Shown here: positions 19,815 to 27,952 of the stretch, in pieces
Layout: each line of letters starts with the position of its first letter
Position numbering within the stretch: the stretch's first letter is position 1
NCBI GenBank assembly: GCA_016792585.1
Contig: JAEULB010000074.1
Location: 1 to 39,978 of the forward strand
Source: Rhodospirillaceae bacterium
GTDB lineage: Bacteria; Pseudomonadota; Alphaproteobacteria; SHVZ01
Reading direction: 5' to 3'
Length of the DNA stretch: 39,978 bases
Notes under the pieces: generated by a model
Databases searched by the model: none
Told to the model about the DNA's origin: nothing
Seen by the model: only the letters and a program-made list of their open reading frames with translations
Made by a program: the position numbers and the translations under genes

Positions 19815-20906
19815 ATGACCGCGAAAAAGACAAAGGCCAAAGCGCCTGTCGCGGCGAAGAAGGCGAAGGTCGCCTCCGCCGCCAAATCGAAGAAGACGGC
19901 CAAGCCTTCCAAGGCGGCTGCGAAGCCGGCCGTCAAGAAGTCGCAAGGAAAGTCGGTATCGGTGAAGAAGAAGACTCAGGTTCAGGTCAAGAAGCCGGTG
20001 CAGGCTAAGGCGCAGGCGAAGAAGACTCCGATCGTTCGCAAAGTCGAAGCCAAGAAGACGCCGGAAAAGAAGGTCGTCGTCGCGCCCAAGAAGGTCGAAC
20101 CGGCCGTCAAGCAGCCGGCGCCCGAGAAGCTGAACGGCCAGGCGGCGAAGAAGGCCGAGGCCGGCAAGCCCGTCGCGCCGGCGAAGGCCGTCGCCGGCAA
20201 GCCCCCGGTTCCGGCGAAGGCCAACGGGACGAACGGCGCCAAGGCGGTCGCGCCCCGCTCGATGACCATGGCCTCAACGCCGGTCCGCCCGCCCGTGGTG
20301 GCGGTCCCGGGCCAGCCGGCCATCGTCGTGAAGCCGGCGCCGTCGGCGCCGCCGCTGACCGGTGCGCCGCGTCCGTCGGCCGCCGGCGAGTCGGCCAAGC
20401 TCGCGACCCTGATCCGCGCTTCCGGCTTCGCCACCGGCGACCACGTGGTCTATCCGACCCACGGAGTCGGCCGCATTGTCGAGACCGAGACCCAGACCAT
20501 CGCCGGCCAGGACCTGCACCTGTTCGTCATCACCTTCGAGAAGGACCGGATGACCCTCCGGCTCCCGATCGCCAAGGTGCGGACCTCGGGCCTGCGCAAG
20601 CTCGCGACCCGCAAGGAGATGCTGGCGGCGCTGACCCGGCTCAAGGGCCGTTCGCGTGCGCGGCGCACCATGTGGAGCCGCCGAGCCCAGGAGTACGAGG
20701 CCAAGATCAACTCCGGCGATCCGAACTCGATCGCCGAAGTAGTCCGCGACCTCTACCGCAACGCCGGCCAGCCCGATCAGTCTTACTCCGAGCGCCAGAT
20801 CTACCAGGCGGCGCTCGACCGTCTCGCCCGCGAGTTCGCGGTGATCGAGAAGATCGACGAGACCACGGCCGCGCAGCGCCTTGAGCAGATGCTCCGCGCA
20901 GCTTAA
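19815..20906 (+). CDS. carD: CarD-family RNA polymerase-binding regulator with H1-like N-terminal tail
   Basis: A 363-residue protein. Residues about 205-363 are a CarD/CdnL domain: an RNA polymerase interaction module (GDHVVYPTHGVGRIVE, FVITFEKDRMTLRLPIAKV, VRTSGLRKLATRKEM) and a helical DNA-contacting part with the conserved MWSRRAQEYEAKINSGD. Family members bind the polymerase beta subunit and stabilise open promoter complexes. Residues 1 to about 195 are an unusual Lys/Ala/Pro/Val-rich, low-complexity tail resembling histone H1. Typical alphaproteobacterial CarD is roughly half this size. GGAG four bases before ATG and the in-frame lysine-rich start at MTAKKTKAKA support the long form. 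The pseudo-phosphatase follows after 19 bases. Confidence 0.9.
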   Translation: MTAKKTKAKAPVAAKKAKVASAAKSKKTAKPSKAAAKPAVKKSQGKSVSVKKKTQVQVKKPVQAKAQAKKTPIVRKVEAKKTPEKKVVVAPKKVEPAVKQPAPEKLNGQAAKKAEAGKPVAPAKAVAGKPPVPAKANGTNGAKAVAPRSMTMASTPVRPPVVAVPGQPAIVVKPAPSAPPLTGAPRPSAAGESAKLATLIRASGFATGDHVVYPTHGVGRIVETETQTIAGQDLHLFVITFEKDRMTLRLPIAKVRTSGLRKLATRKEMLAALTRLKGRSRARRTMWSRRAQEYEAKINSGDPNSIAEVVRDLYRNAGQPDQSYSERQIYQAALDRLAREFAVIEKIDETTAAQRLEQMLRAA

Positions 20907-20925
20907 GAGGTATCCTTCTCGGCGT

Positions 20926-21720
20926 ATGGCCGATCGGGACAAGTTTGCAGAGTTGAAGCCGAGCGACCGCCTTTGGGCGGTCGCCTCGATTCATGGCGAT
21001 GCCGAGCGCCTCGGCCGCCTGCACGCCGAGCTCGCCGGCCGCCTCGGCTACAACGACCGCCTGATCTATCTCGGCAACTACGTCGGCCACGGCGCCAAGG
21101 CGGCCGAGACCATCGACGAGTTGCTGCGCTTCCGCCTCTGGTTCCTCGCGCGCCCTCTCGCCTTCGTCAGCGACCTGGCCTATCTCCGCGGGGCGCAGGA
21201 GGAGATGTGGCACAAGCTGCTCCAGCTCCAGTTCGCGACCGATCCCCGCGGCGTGCTCGCCTGGATGCTCGATCACGGCGTCGGCGCCACTCTCGCGGCC
21301 TACGGCACCACGGCCGATCAGGGAAAGATCGCGGCCCGCGACGGCGCGCTCTCGATCGGCAAGTGGACCACCCGGATCCGCGAGGCGATCCGCAACCGGC
21401 CGGGCCATGATCCGTTCTTCTCGGGGCTTCGGCGCGCGGCGATCGGCGGGCGCATCCTCTTCTGCCATGCCGGCATCGATCCCTCGCGTCCGCTGGACGA
21501 GCAGACCGACAGCTTCTGGTGGGGAAGCTCCGCCTTCGCCCAGATGGACCGGGCCTATGGCGACTTCGCGACCGTGGTGCGGGGATACGACCGCCAGCAT
21601 CCGGGCCTGGTGGTGACGCCGTTCACGGTGACGCTCGACGGCGGTGCCGGTTTCGGCGGCCCGCTCATCGCCTGCGCCTTCGATGCATCCGGCCAGGTGG
21701 TGGACCAGCTCTCCGTCTAG
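20926..21720 (+). CDS. Metallophosphoesterase-fold protein, degenerate active site
   Basis: A 264-residue protein with the layout of ApaH/PPP-type phosphoesterases but altered motifs. Motif I, normally GDIHG, is ASIHG (Asp replaced by Ser21). Motif II, normally GDYVDRG, is GNYVGHG (51-56 region, both Asp lost). Motif III, normally GNHE, is GAQE (Asn and His lost). The late HAG motif is kept (FCHAGIDPS). The fold is thus likely kept while most metal ligands are gone, suggesting a non-catalytic binding protein. The start MADRDKF follows carD by 19 bases, indicating an operon. Stop codon overlaps the ROK gene's. Confidence 0.75.
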   Translation: MADRDKFAELKPSDRLWAVASIHGDAERLGRLHAELAGRLGYNDRLIYLGNYVGHGAKAAETIDELLRFRLWFLARPLAFVSDLAYLRGAQEEMWHKLLQLQFATDPRGVLAWMLDHGVGATLAAYGTTADQGKIAARDGALSIGKWTTRIREAIRNRPGHDPFFSGLRRAAIGGRILFCHAGIDPSRPLDEQTDSFWWGSSAFAQMDRAYGDFATVVRGYDRQHPGLVVTPFTVTLDGGAGFGGPLIACAFDASGQVVDQLSV

Positions 21721-22805
21721 GCGGCGGTCCTCGTCGTCGCGTTCTTCGCGGTGCTTTCGCGGTTGGTGTAGCTGGCGTTGCCGAGACCGGTGCCCATGGT
21801 CAGCACGCCCCAGTGCTTCACGTCCCGCATCTGCGGCACCTCGCTCAGGCCCTGGACCACGGCGTCGTTGTGCATGACCACCGCGGTATCGCGGCCGCCG
21901 ATCGCGGGGATGCGCTCCTTCAGCACCACGGGCAGGTTGAAGCGGCTGCTCGACCAGTTGCCGGGAAGGTTCTGCGCGCCGCGCGCGATGGTGCCTTTCT
22001 CCTCGATCAGGCCGGGGCAGCCGATGCCGATGAAGGGCGCCAGCTTGAGCCCGTCCTTCTCGGCCTTCTTGATGGAGCGCTGAAGCATCTTCACCAGGCG
22101 ATCGATCACGTCCTCGCGCTTCGGACCATCGTCCGCATGCCGCCATAGCTCGAAGGCCTCGACCTCCGCCTTCGAGAGATCGCGGCCGTCGTTGGTATTC
22201 AACGAAACGACGCCGCAGCGGATGTTGGATCCGCCGACATCGACCGCGAGCACGGCATTGAAACCCTCGAACAGCCAAGGCGGCACCAGCCGGGCGCAGC
22301 CGATCAGCGCCGCCTGGTCCGGGTGGTGGGAGAGCGGCACAAGGTCGACGTCGAGCTTGTCGCTCTTGAGGATCGCCGCCGCACGCCCGATCGCGATCTC
22401 GCCGACGCGGCTCTGGCGCAGGCCGCCGCCGATGGCGATGCGCTCGATCTCGCGCCATGCCTTGAGCCTGAGAAAGCGCTTGGTGACGCCGGCGAGCTTC
22501 TGGGCGAACTCCTCGATGGCGCCGTGGAGGATCCCGGCGGCCAGCGGGTCGCCGGTCCTGAGCAGCTTGTCGAGATCCTTCTTCTTCAGCTGGTTGCTGG
22601 GGACGTCCCCGAACGGGTCGCGATCGCCCTTGGCGACCTCCTTGCGGATCTCGTCGAGGATCGCGCGGAAGGCCTGGCCGCTGGCGCGGTCGCCGACGAA
22701 ACCCTCGTCGTCCTTGATCTCGACGTTGTAGCTGTCGAGCGTGACGTCCGGCAGCTCGCTGGCGCCATGCATGAAGCTCGAATGATCGTGTCCCGGGCTC
22801 GTCAC
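21717..22805 (-). CDS. ROK-family sugar kinase, apparently circularly permuted
   Basis: A 362-residue ASKHA-fold protein. Normal ROK kinases begin with the phosphate-1 DxGGT motif and end with a GGG helix-strand module. Here the terminal module comes first (AGILHGAIEEFAQKLAGV, IAIGGGLRQSRVGE at about 123-136, DQAALIGCARL at 163-173). The N-terminal module follows: AVDVGGSNIRCG at 187-198, IGCPGLI at 261-267, NLPGNW, catalytic NDAVVQG with Asp314, and GTGLGNA at 338-344. The protein ends 18 residues later. The zinc-binding CxCGxxGC segment is absent. GTG at 22805 is preferred as start because GGAG lies nine bases upstream; ATG at 22772 is the alternative. It follows the adenylate cyclase by 98 bases. 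Confidence 0.82.
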   Translation of the reverse strand: MTSPGHDHSSFMHGASELPDVTLDSYNVEIKDDEGFVGDRASGQAFRAILDEIRKEVAKGDRDPFGDVPSNQLKKKDLDKLLRTGDPLAAGILHGAIEEFAQKLAGVTKRFLRLKAWREIERIAIGGGLRQSRVGEIAIGRAAAILKSDKLDVDLVPLSHHPDQAALIGCARLVPPWLFEGFNAVLAVDVGGSNIRCGVVSLNTNDGRDLSKAEVEAFELWRHADDGPKREDVIDRLVKMLQRSIKKAEKDGLKLAPFIGIGCPGLIEEKGTIARGAQNLPGNWSSSRFNLPVVLKERIPAIGGRDTAVVMHNDAVVQGLSEVPQMRDVKHWGVLTMGTGLGNASYTNRESTAKNATTRTAA

Positions 22806-22903
22806 GGGTGGGGTCTCCGTCGGGGATCGCGAGGCGCGACTTCGGGCCTCACATAAACCGGCCCCGCCATGCTTGGTTCCGGTGCGGCCTCGGTTCCGCC
22901 CCG

Positions 22904-24727
22904 TCAGGCCACCCGGAAGAGCTCTATGGCCTCCATCCGGCCGCGCAGCTGGCGGGTGCCGAGGCTCCTGCAGTCGCGGGCCTCCCTGCCTGCCGCCCGG
23001 ATCGTCTCGCTGCTCGCCAGCACGACGACGTCGGCCGAGTCCTCGACGTCCTTGGCCTCGCTCAGGATGCGGGTCGCCGAGTTCACGGTGTCGCCGACGA
23101 TCGTGTAGTTGACGCGGCCGGCCGGCCCGACGTTGCCGACGACGGCCGGGCCGGTGTGGAGGCCGACCGCGACCCGGATCGCGGGCAGCCCGTCCGCCAC
23201 CCGTCGCCGGTTGTCGGAGGCGACCGCGGCGGCGATCGCGCGCGCGGCGCGGATCGCCCGGGCGGCGTGGTCGGGCTCGATCGCCGGCGCACCCCAGAAC
23301 GCCATCACGCTGTCGCCGATGTACTTGTCGACGATGCCTTCCTCGGCGTCGACGACATCGTCGATCAGCGCGAAGTGCTCGTTGAGCAATGCCGCGACCT
23401 CCGCTGCCGACAGCCGCTCGGACAGCGTGGTGAAGCCGCGGATATCGGTGAACAGCACCGTCACGCGCCGCTCGGCGGAGGCGATTGCGGTCGTCTGCCG
23501 GCCGATCAGCTGGCCGACCAGCCGGCGCGGCACATAGGTCTCGAACCAGCGGAGACCGGTCAGCATCTGGTTGAAGGCGCGTCCGGCGTCGTCGAGCTCG
23601 CGCACGACGCTGCGGCGAAGCGGCGGGGAGGAGGCGAGATCGAGGCTCCTGACCGCCTCGGCCGAACGGGCGAGTGCCAGGATCGGCCGGCCAAGCATCC
23701 GGGCGAAGGCGATCGCAGCGATCAGCGCGACCAGCAGCACCGCCGCTCCGGCAAGCGAGGCCTGAAGCAGGCGGAGCAGCTCGCGGTCGACGTCCTGCTG
23801 GTCGAAATAGGTGCCGATGATCCACGGGGTCGGCCCATAGCCGCGCAGCTCGCGGGTGAGGAAGATGTAGGTGCGGCCATCGACCTCGACCTGATGACCC
23901 TCGGTCGAGCCGAGGCGCAACGGCTCCAGGCGAACGCCCTTGGGATCCCAGATCTGGGCGAGGACCGGGTCCTCTACCTGCGCCAAGAGCGGCAGCGGCT
24001 GGCGCTCGTCGGTGGTGATCGAGCGCCTGGCGGCGAGGTTCGGGTGGGCTAGCACCTCGTCGCGGCCGCGCAGGATGAAAGGCCGCCCGATGACCTCGCC
24101 GGGGATCGTCTGCAACGTGCGCGACAGGTTGCCGACCTGGACGACGGCGCCGAGCCCGCCGACGAAGACGCCGTCGCGCCAGAGCGGCGTGCGGAGATTG
24201 ATGAAAGCCCCCAGGCCGCGGGTCCACAGCACCTCGCCCCAGAAGGACTGCTTGGTCTTGCTCGCTTCTTCCAGGCGCTCGCGTGCCGCTGCGTCGTCGC
24301 TCCAGTCGTTGACCAGGACATAGCCGGTGCGCGCGACGAGCGTCGCCTGGTTGGCGGTGTCCAGCAGGATCAGGCTGCTGACCTCGGGGCTTCCGGCCTG
24401 TGCCGCATAGAGCGTCTCGGCAACCTGGGCTCGGTTCCCGATGTCGAGCTCGCGTGCCGCCACCATGCGCGCGATGAACTCGGCCTGATGGCGCGCCGGC
24501 TCGAGATGCAGGCGGATCTGCTGCTCGATCGCGGTCACCACCAGGTCGGCCTTGTCGGAGAGAAGGTCGAAGGTATTGCGCCGGCTGGAACCGAGGCCGA
24601 TCGCCAGCACCGTCAGGACGGCCGCGAGGACCAGGCCGCCGATACCGACCAGCAGGACGCCGACGATCGGGATGCGCGGCAGCCAGAAGCGCCGGCGACG
24701 CGACGCGACCTGCAGGCTCGACCTCAT
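22904..24727 (-). CDS. Membrane-bound class III adenylate cyclase with periplasmic sensor
   Basis: A 607-residue cyclase. Transmembrane helix 1 is about residues 20-45; a roughly 270-residue extracytoplasmic sensor region (probably Cache-like) follows, then helix 2 near 320-345, a HAMP-like linker and a class III catalytic domain from about 420. The metal ligands are Asp428 (FTDIRGF) and Asp472 (YIGDSVMAF). Lys468 in DKYIGD and Asp546 in GDTVNSATR occupy the base-selecting positions and point to ATP rather than GTP. It makes cAMP in response to an unknown periplasmic signal. The ATG overlaps the M48 stop as ATGA, indicating coupled translation. Confidence 0.92.
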   Translation of the reverse strand: MRSSLQVASRRRRFWLPRIPIVGVLLVGIGGLVLAAVLTVLAIGLGSSRRNTFDLLSDKADLVVTAIEQQIRLHLEPARHQAEFIARMVAARELDIGNRAQVAETLYAAQAGSPEVSSLILLDTANQATLVARTGYVLVNDWSDDAAARERLEEASKTKQSFWGEVLWTRGLGAFINLRTPLWRDGVFVGGLGAVVQVGNLSRTLQTIPGEVIGRPFILRGRDEVLAHPNLAARRSITTDERQPLPLLAQVEDPVLAQIWDPKGVRLEPLRLGSTEGHQVEVDGRTYIFLTRELRGYGPTPWIIGTYFDQQDVDRELLRLLQASLAGAAVLLVALIAAIAFARMLGRPILALARSAEAVRSLDLASSPPLRRSVVRELDDAGRAFNQMLTGLRWFETYVPRRLVGQLIGRQTTAIASAERRVTVLFTDIRGFTTLSERLSAAEVAALLNEHFALIDDVVDAEEGIVDKYIGDSVMAFWGAPAIEPDHAARAIRAARAIAAAVASDNRRRVADGLPAIRVAVGLHTGPAVVGNVGPAGRVNYTIVGDTVNSATRILSEAKDVEDSADVVVLASSETIRAAGREARDCRSLGTRQLRGRMEAIELFRVA

Positions 24728-26160
24728 TCGGCGACCACCTTGACGACGGTGCCGGCCGCGGGTGTCGCGCCGGGAGCAAGTCCGTTCATGATGTCGAAGC
24801 GCCGATCGCGGCCGGCATCCGGCACCATGCGCTCGATCAGCGCCGCGCGGCTGTCGCCGGAGCCGACTGTATGCAGGCGGATCCGCTGCGGCCGGGCAGC
24901 GGTCGTTTCGGCCGGCGTCAGCCGGCGGAAGCTCAAGCTGGTGCGACGCAGATCGGCCGCCAGCGTCGGCGTCACGGCCGGCGGCGTCAGGTGGAGGAAG
25001 CGATGCACCGAGGCGTCGACGCGGATTGCGACCAGCCTGAGGTCGAGCGGGCCGCGGCGCGTCTGGATCCTGGTCGAGGCGGTGGCGGCATCGAGGCCGT
25101 CGACCTGAAACCGCTCGACGTCGGCAAGCGAGAGGCTGCGTCCCCAGACGGTGCGCAGATACTCGGTCATCGCGATCGGCTCGGACCGGGAGGAGTCGAA
25201 GACGATCGTCGCCCCGTTCGCGCTCTGCGCGATGACCTGACGGGCGCCGTTGGCGAGGCGGAAGCCCTGCGGCACCTCGAAGCGGATGCCGAGCCTCGGA
25301 TGGATGAAGCTCTGCCCGCGGACCAGGCCATTGTCCGGGTCGTCGCCGAAGACGAGCCCGTCGACGACCTGCAGGTAGGCGTCGCGCTCGCGTCGACCGG
25401 CGCCCGACTGGGCCGAGGCACGCCCGACGCGGTCCAGGGTACGGGGATGCGTCGCCATGATGTTGAGGCCGTCGACCTCGCCCGGCGACCGGCCGGCGAG
25501 CTCGGCTTCCAGGCTCGACTGACGGTCGAGCTTGGCGAGGAACGTGCCCATCGCCTCGACCGCGTATCCGGCGCGCCCGAGATATCGGACGCCGAGCGTG
25601 TCGGCCTCGAACTCCTGGTCGCGGGAATAGCTCTGCAGCACGGCCGAGGCGCCGAACGAGAAGGTCTCGGCGATGTCGTCGGAACCGGTGATGGCGCCGA
25701 CCACGGCGGTGCCGACGCCGGCCACCACCTGCTGGCTGTAGCGCCTCGCGGCATGGCGCGCGGTCACATGGCCGATCTCGTGCGCGATCACGCCGGCGAG
25801 TTCCGCCTCGTCGGACGCGATCGCCATCAGGCCGCGCGTGACATAGACGTAGCCGCCCGGAAGCGCGAAGGCGTTGACCACGGGCGAGTCGAGGACGGTG
25901 AAGGTGAACTTGAGGTCCGGGACCTCGGTCACGCGGGCCAGCGACTGGCCGACCCGGGTCACGTAGTCCTGGACCCGGCGGTCGGCATACGCGCCGCCGA
26001 AGGCCCGGACGATCTCGGGGTGCTGCTCGCGGCCGACCCTGGCCTCGTCCGCCGGCCCCATGAATCCCGTGAAGCTCCGCTCGCCGGTCGCGGGAATGGC
26101 GGAACACCCGCCAAGCGCGGGCGCGACCAGGAGGGCCAGGAGGGCGAGGGCGCGAATCAC
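24724..26160 (-). CDS. M48 metalloprotease lipoprotein
   Basis: A 478-residue BepA/YfgC-like M48 zinc peptidase. With the GTG start at 26160 (GAGG nine bases upstream) the N-terminus is a textbook lipoprotein signal, MIRALALLALLVAPALGG before Cys19. HEIGH (127-131) binds zinc, with the third ligand in FEADTLG. A C-terminal region of about 55 residues (HTVGSGDSRAALIERM...FDIMNGLAPGATPAAGTVVKVV) looks like a LysM-type fold, which would fit peptidoglycan proximity. Family members degrade or help assemble outer-membrane proteins. ATG at 26208 is a possible longer start but would hide the signal peptide. It is coupled to the downstream adenylate cyclase. Confidence 0.9.
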   Translation of the reverse strand: MIRALALLALLVAPALGGCSAIPATGERSFTGFMGPADEARVGREQHPEIVRAFGGAYADRRVQDYVTRVGQSLARVTEVPDLKFTFTVLDSPVVNAFALPGGYVYVTRGLMAIASDEAELAGVIAHEIGHVTARHAARRYSQQVVAGVGTAVVGAITGSDDIAETFSFGASAVLQSYSRDQEFEADTLGVRYLGRAGYAVEAMGTFLAKLDRQSSLEAELAGRSPGEVDGLNIMATHPRTLDRVGRASAQSGAGRRERDAYLQVVDGLVFGDDPDNGLVRGQSFIHPRLGIRFEVPQGFRLANGARQVIAQSANGATIVFDSSRSEPIAMTEYLRTVWGRSLSLADVERFQVDGLDAATASTRIQTRRGPLDLRLVAIRVDASVHRFLHLTPPAVTPTLAADLRRTSLSFRRLTPAETTAARPQRIRLHTVGSGDSRAALIERMVPDAGRDRRFDIMNGLAPGATPAAGTVVKVVAE

Positions 26161-26240
26161 GGTATCGATCCTCACTCCATCATGCGGGTGCGATGCGTTC
26201 TTTGCCAAGCCGCGGGTGCCGTCGCTATGATCCGCGCCCC

Positions 26241-27209
26241 ATGACCCATGCCGACCTATATCCGGAGATCGACCCGCATGCGCATGGTCGGCTCGACCTC
26301 GATAGCCGCCATGTCATGTACTGGGAAGTCTCCGGCAACCCCAACGGGCTGCCGGTGCTGTTCCTGCACGGCGGGCCGGGTGCCGGCGCCTCGCCCACCC
26401 ATCGCCGATTCTTCGATCCGCAGGTCTACCGGATCGTCATCTTCGATCAGCGGGGGTCGGGGCGCTCGACACCTCTCGGCTCGCTCGACAACAACACCAC
26501 GCCGCACCTGATCAGCGACATCGAGACGCTCCGGCGTCATCTCGGCATCGACCGCTGGTTGGTGTTCGGCGGCTCTTGGGGCTCGACGCTGGCGATGGCC
26601 TACGGCCAGGCCCATCCCGAGCGCTGCCTGGCGTTCGTGCTGCGCGGCATCTTCCTGTCGCGGCCGTCGGAGATCGACTGGTTCATCACCGGCATCCGCT
26701 CGGTCTATCCCGAGGCCTGGCGGGCCTTCGCCGAGCCGATCCCGGCAGCCGAACGCGACGACCTGCTGAACGCCTATCACCGCCGCCTCGTGCATCCCGA
26801 TCCCTCGGTCCACCTTCCCTATGCGCGTGCCTGGAGCCGCTACGAGGGCGCCTGCTCGACGCTGCTGCCAAATCCGGAGCTGGTGGCGCAGTTCTCGTCC
26901 GACAGCCACGCCCTCGGGCTCGCCCGCATCGAGGCGCATTATTTCGTCAACGGCTCATTCCTGCCCGAAGGCGGGCTGATGGCCGGTATCGATCGGATCC
27001 GGCGTATCCCGACGGTGATCGTCCAGGGGCGCTACGACATGGTCTGCCCGATCGTCAGCGCCGACGAGCTGACGCGGGTCTGGCCCGAGGCCGAATACAC
27101 GATCGTGCCCGACGCCGGCCATTCCGCCCTCGAGCCCGGGGTGCGCGCGGCCCTCCTCAAGGCCACCGACCGTTTCCGCTCCTTTGCCGAAGAAAAGGTG
27201 ATGACATGA
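26241..27209 (+). CDS. pip: Proline iminopeptidase (alpha/beta hydrolase, S33)
   Basis: A 322-residue prolyl aminopeptidase, the family's usual size, which removes N-terminal proline from peptides in the cytoplasm. The oxyanion motif is FLHGGPGAG, the nucleophile elbow GGSWGS, the FDQRGSGRS loop is characteristic, and the acid and His are in QGRYDMVCP and DAGHS. The start MTHADLYPEID matches the family. It is the first gene of a tight run with the RraA-like and PagL-like genes, its stop overlapping the next ATG (ATGA). It is divergent from the M48 gene with an 80-base gap. Confidence 0.93.
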   Translation: MTHADLYPEIDPHAHGRLDLDSRHVMYWEVSGNPNGLPVLFLHGGPGAGASPTHRRFFDPQVYRIVIFDQRGSGRSTPLGSLDNNTTPHLISDIETLRRHLGIDRWLVFGGSWGSTLAMAYGQAHPERCLAFVLRGIFLSRPSEIDWFITGIRSVYPEAWRAFAEPIPAAERDDLLNAYHRRLVHPDPSVHLPYARAWSRYEGACSTLLPNPELVAQFSSDSHALGLARIEAHYFVNGSFLPEGGLMAGIDRIRRIPTVIVQGRYDMVCPIVSADELTRVWPEAEYTIVPDAGHSALEPGVRAALLKATDRFRSFAEEKVMT

Positions 27210-27952
27210 AGAAGAAGCTTGCGCCGCTGAAGCCAGAGACCAAGAAGCTGCTGGCTCAGTGCTCCTCGGCGACGCTGACCACGCAGCTGTTCAAGCGCGG
27301 GTTCCGCAACGTCTTCCTGGTGGGCCTGAGCCCCGTCAATCCGGACGCGCCGGTCATGGTCGGCGAGGCCTATACGCTCCGCTACATCCCGGCGCGCGAG
27401 GACCTGGACCATCTCGGTGTCTTCGAGGACTGGGAGCATCCGCAGCGGAAGGCGGTCGAGGAGATCCCGCCCGGCCACGTGCTGGTGATGGACTGCCGCG
27501 GCGACATGCGCGCCGCCTCCGCCGGCTCGATCCTGATCACCCGCATGATGAAGCGGGGCGCTGCCGGAGTCGTGACCGATGGCGGTCTCCGCGATTCGCC
27601 CGGCATCGCCGCACTCCCGTTCCCCACATACATGCAGGGCCCCTCGGCGCCGACCAACCTGATCCATCATCACGCGGTCGACCTCAACGTGCCGATCGCC
27701 TGCGCCGGGGTCGGCGTCTATCCGGGCGACGTGATCTTCGGCGACCAGGAAGGCGTCGTCGTGATCCCGCGTCACCTCGCCGACGAGGTTGCCAAGGACG
27801 CGGCGGCACAGGAGCGCTTCGAGCATTTCGTCACCGAGAAGGTCTGGGAAGGCCGTTCGATCTTCGGCCTCTATCCGCCGCGCGATCCGGTCAAGGCCGA
27901 GTACGCGAAGTGGAAGCCGAAGACGGCCAAGGCCAGGAAGGGGAAGAAGTGA
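27206..27952 (+). CDS. RraA-like / HMG aldolase family protein
   Basis: A 248-residue RraA-family protein. This fold includes the RNase E regulator RraA and class II 4-hydroxy-4-methyl-2-oxoglutarate or oxaloacetate-type aldolases. The signature loop GVVTDGGLRDSPGI carries the conserved Arg-Asp pair needed for metal-dependent catalysis, and DFGDQEGVVVIP-like text appears as IFGDQEGVVVIPRHLADEV. It is longer than RraA (about 160), with an N-terminal extension and a Lys-rich tail (KWKPKTAKARKGKK). The intact Arg-Asp favours an aldolase or decarboxylase over a pure RNase inhibitor. Start and stop both overlap neighbours. Confidence 0.85.
   Translation: MKKKLAPLKPETKKLLAQCSSATLTTQLFKRGFRNVFLVGLSPVNPDAPVMVGEAYTLRYIPAREDLDHLGVFEDWEHPQRKAVEEIPPGHVLVMDCRGDMRAASAGSILITRMMKRGAAGVVTDGGLRDSPGIAALPFPTYMQGPSAPTNLIHHHAVDLNVPIACAGVGVYPGDVIFGDQEGVVVIPRHLADEVAKDAAAQERFEHFVTEKVWEGRSIFGLYPPRDPVKAEYAKWKPKTAKARKGKK

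Noticed and set aside
21717..24779. One continuous minus-strand frame joining the ROK kinase to about 660 further upstream codons
   Set aside because: The upstream part is the wrong frame of the adenylate cyclase gene and has no recognisable domain. The GTG at 22805 with a ribosome site gives a sensible start, so this is not a fusion protein.
22904..26107. A minus-strand frame joining the adenylate cyclase to sequence within the M48 gene
   Set aside because: The extension lies in a shifted frame of the M48 protease and is Arg/Gly/Pro-rich. The cyclase starts naturally at 24727 in an ATGA overlap with the M48 stop.
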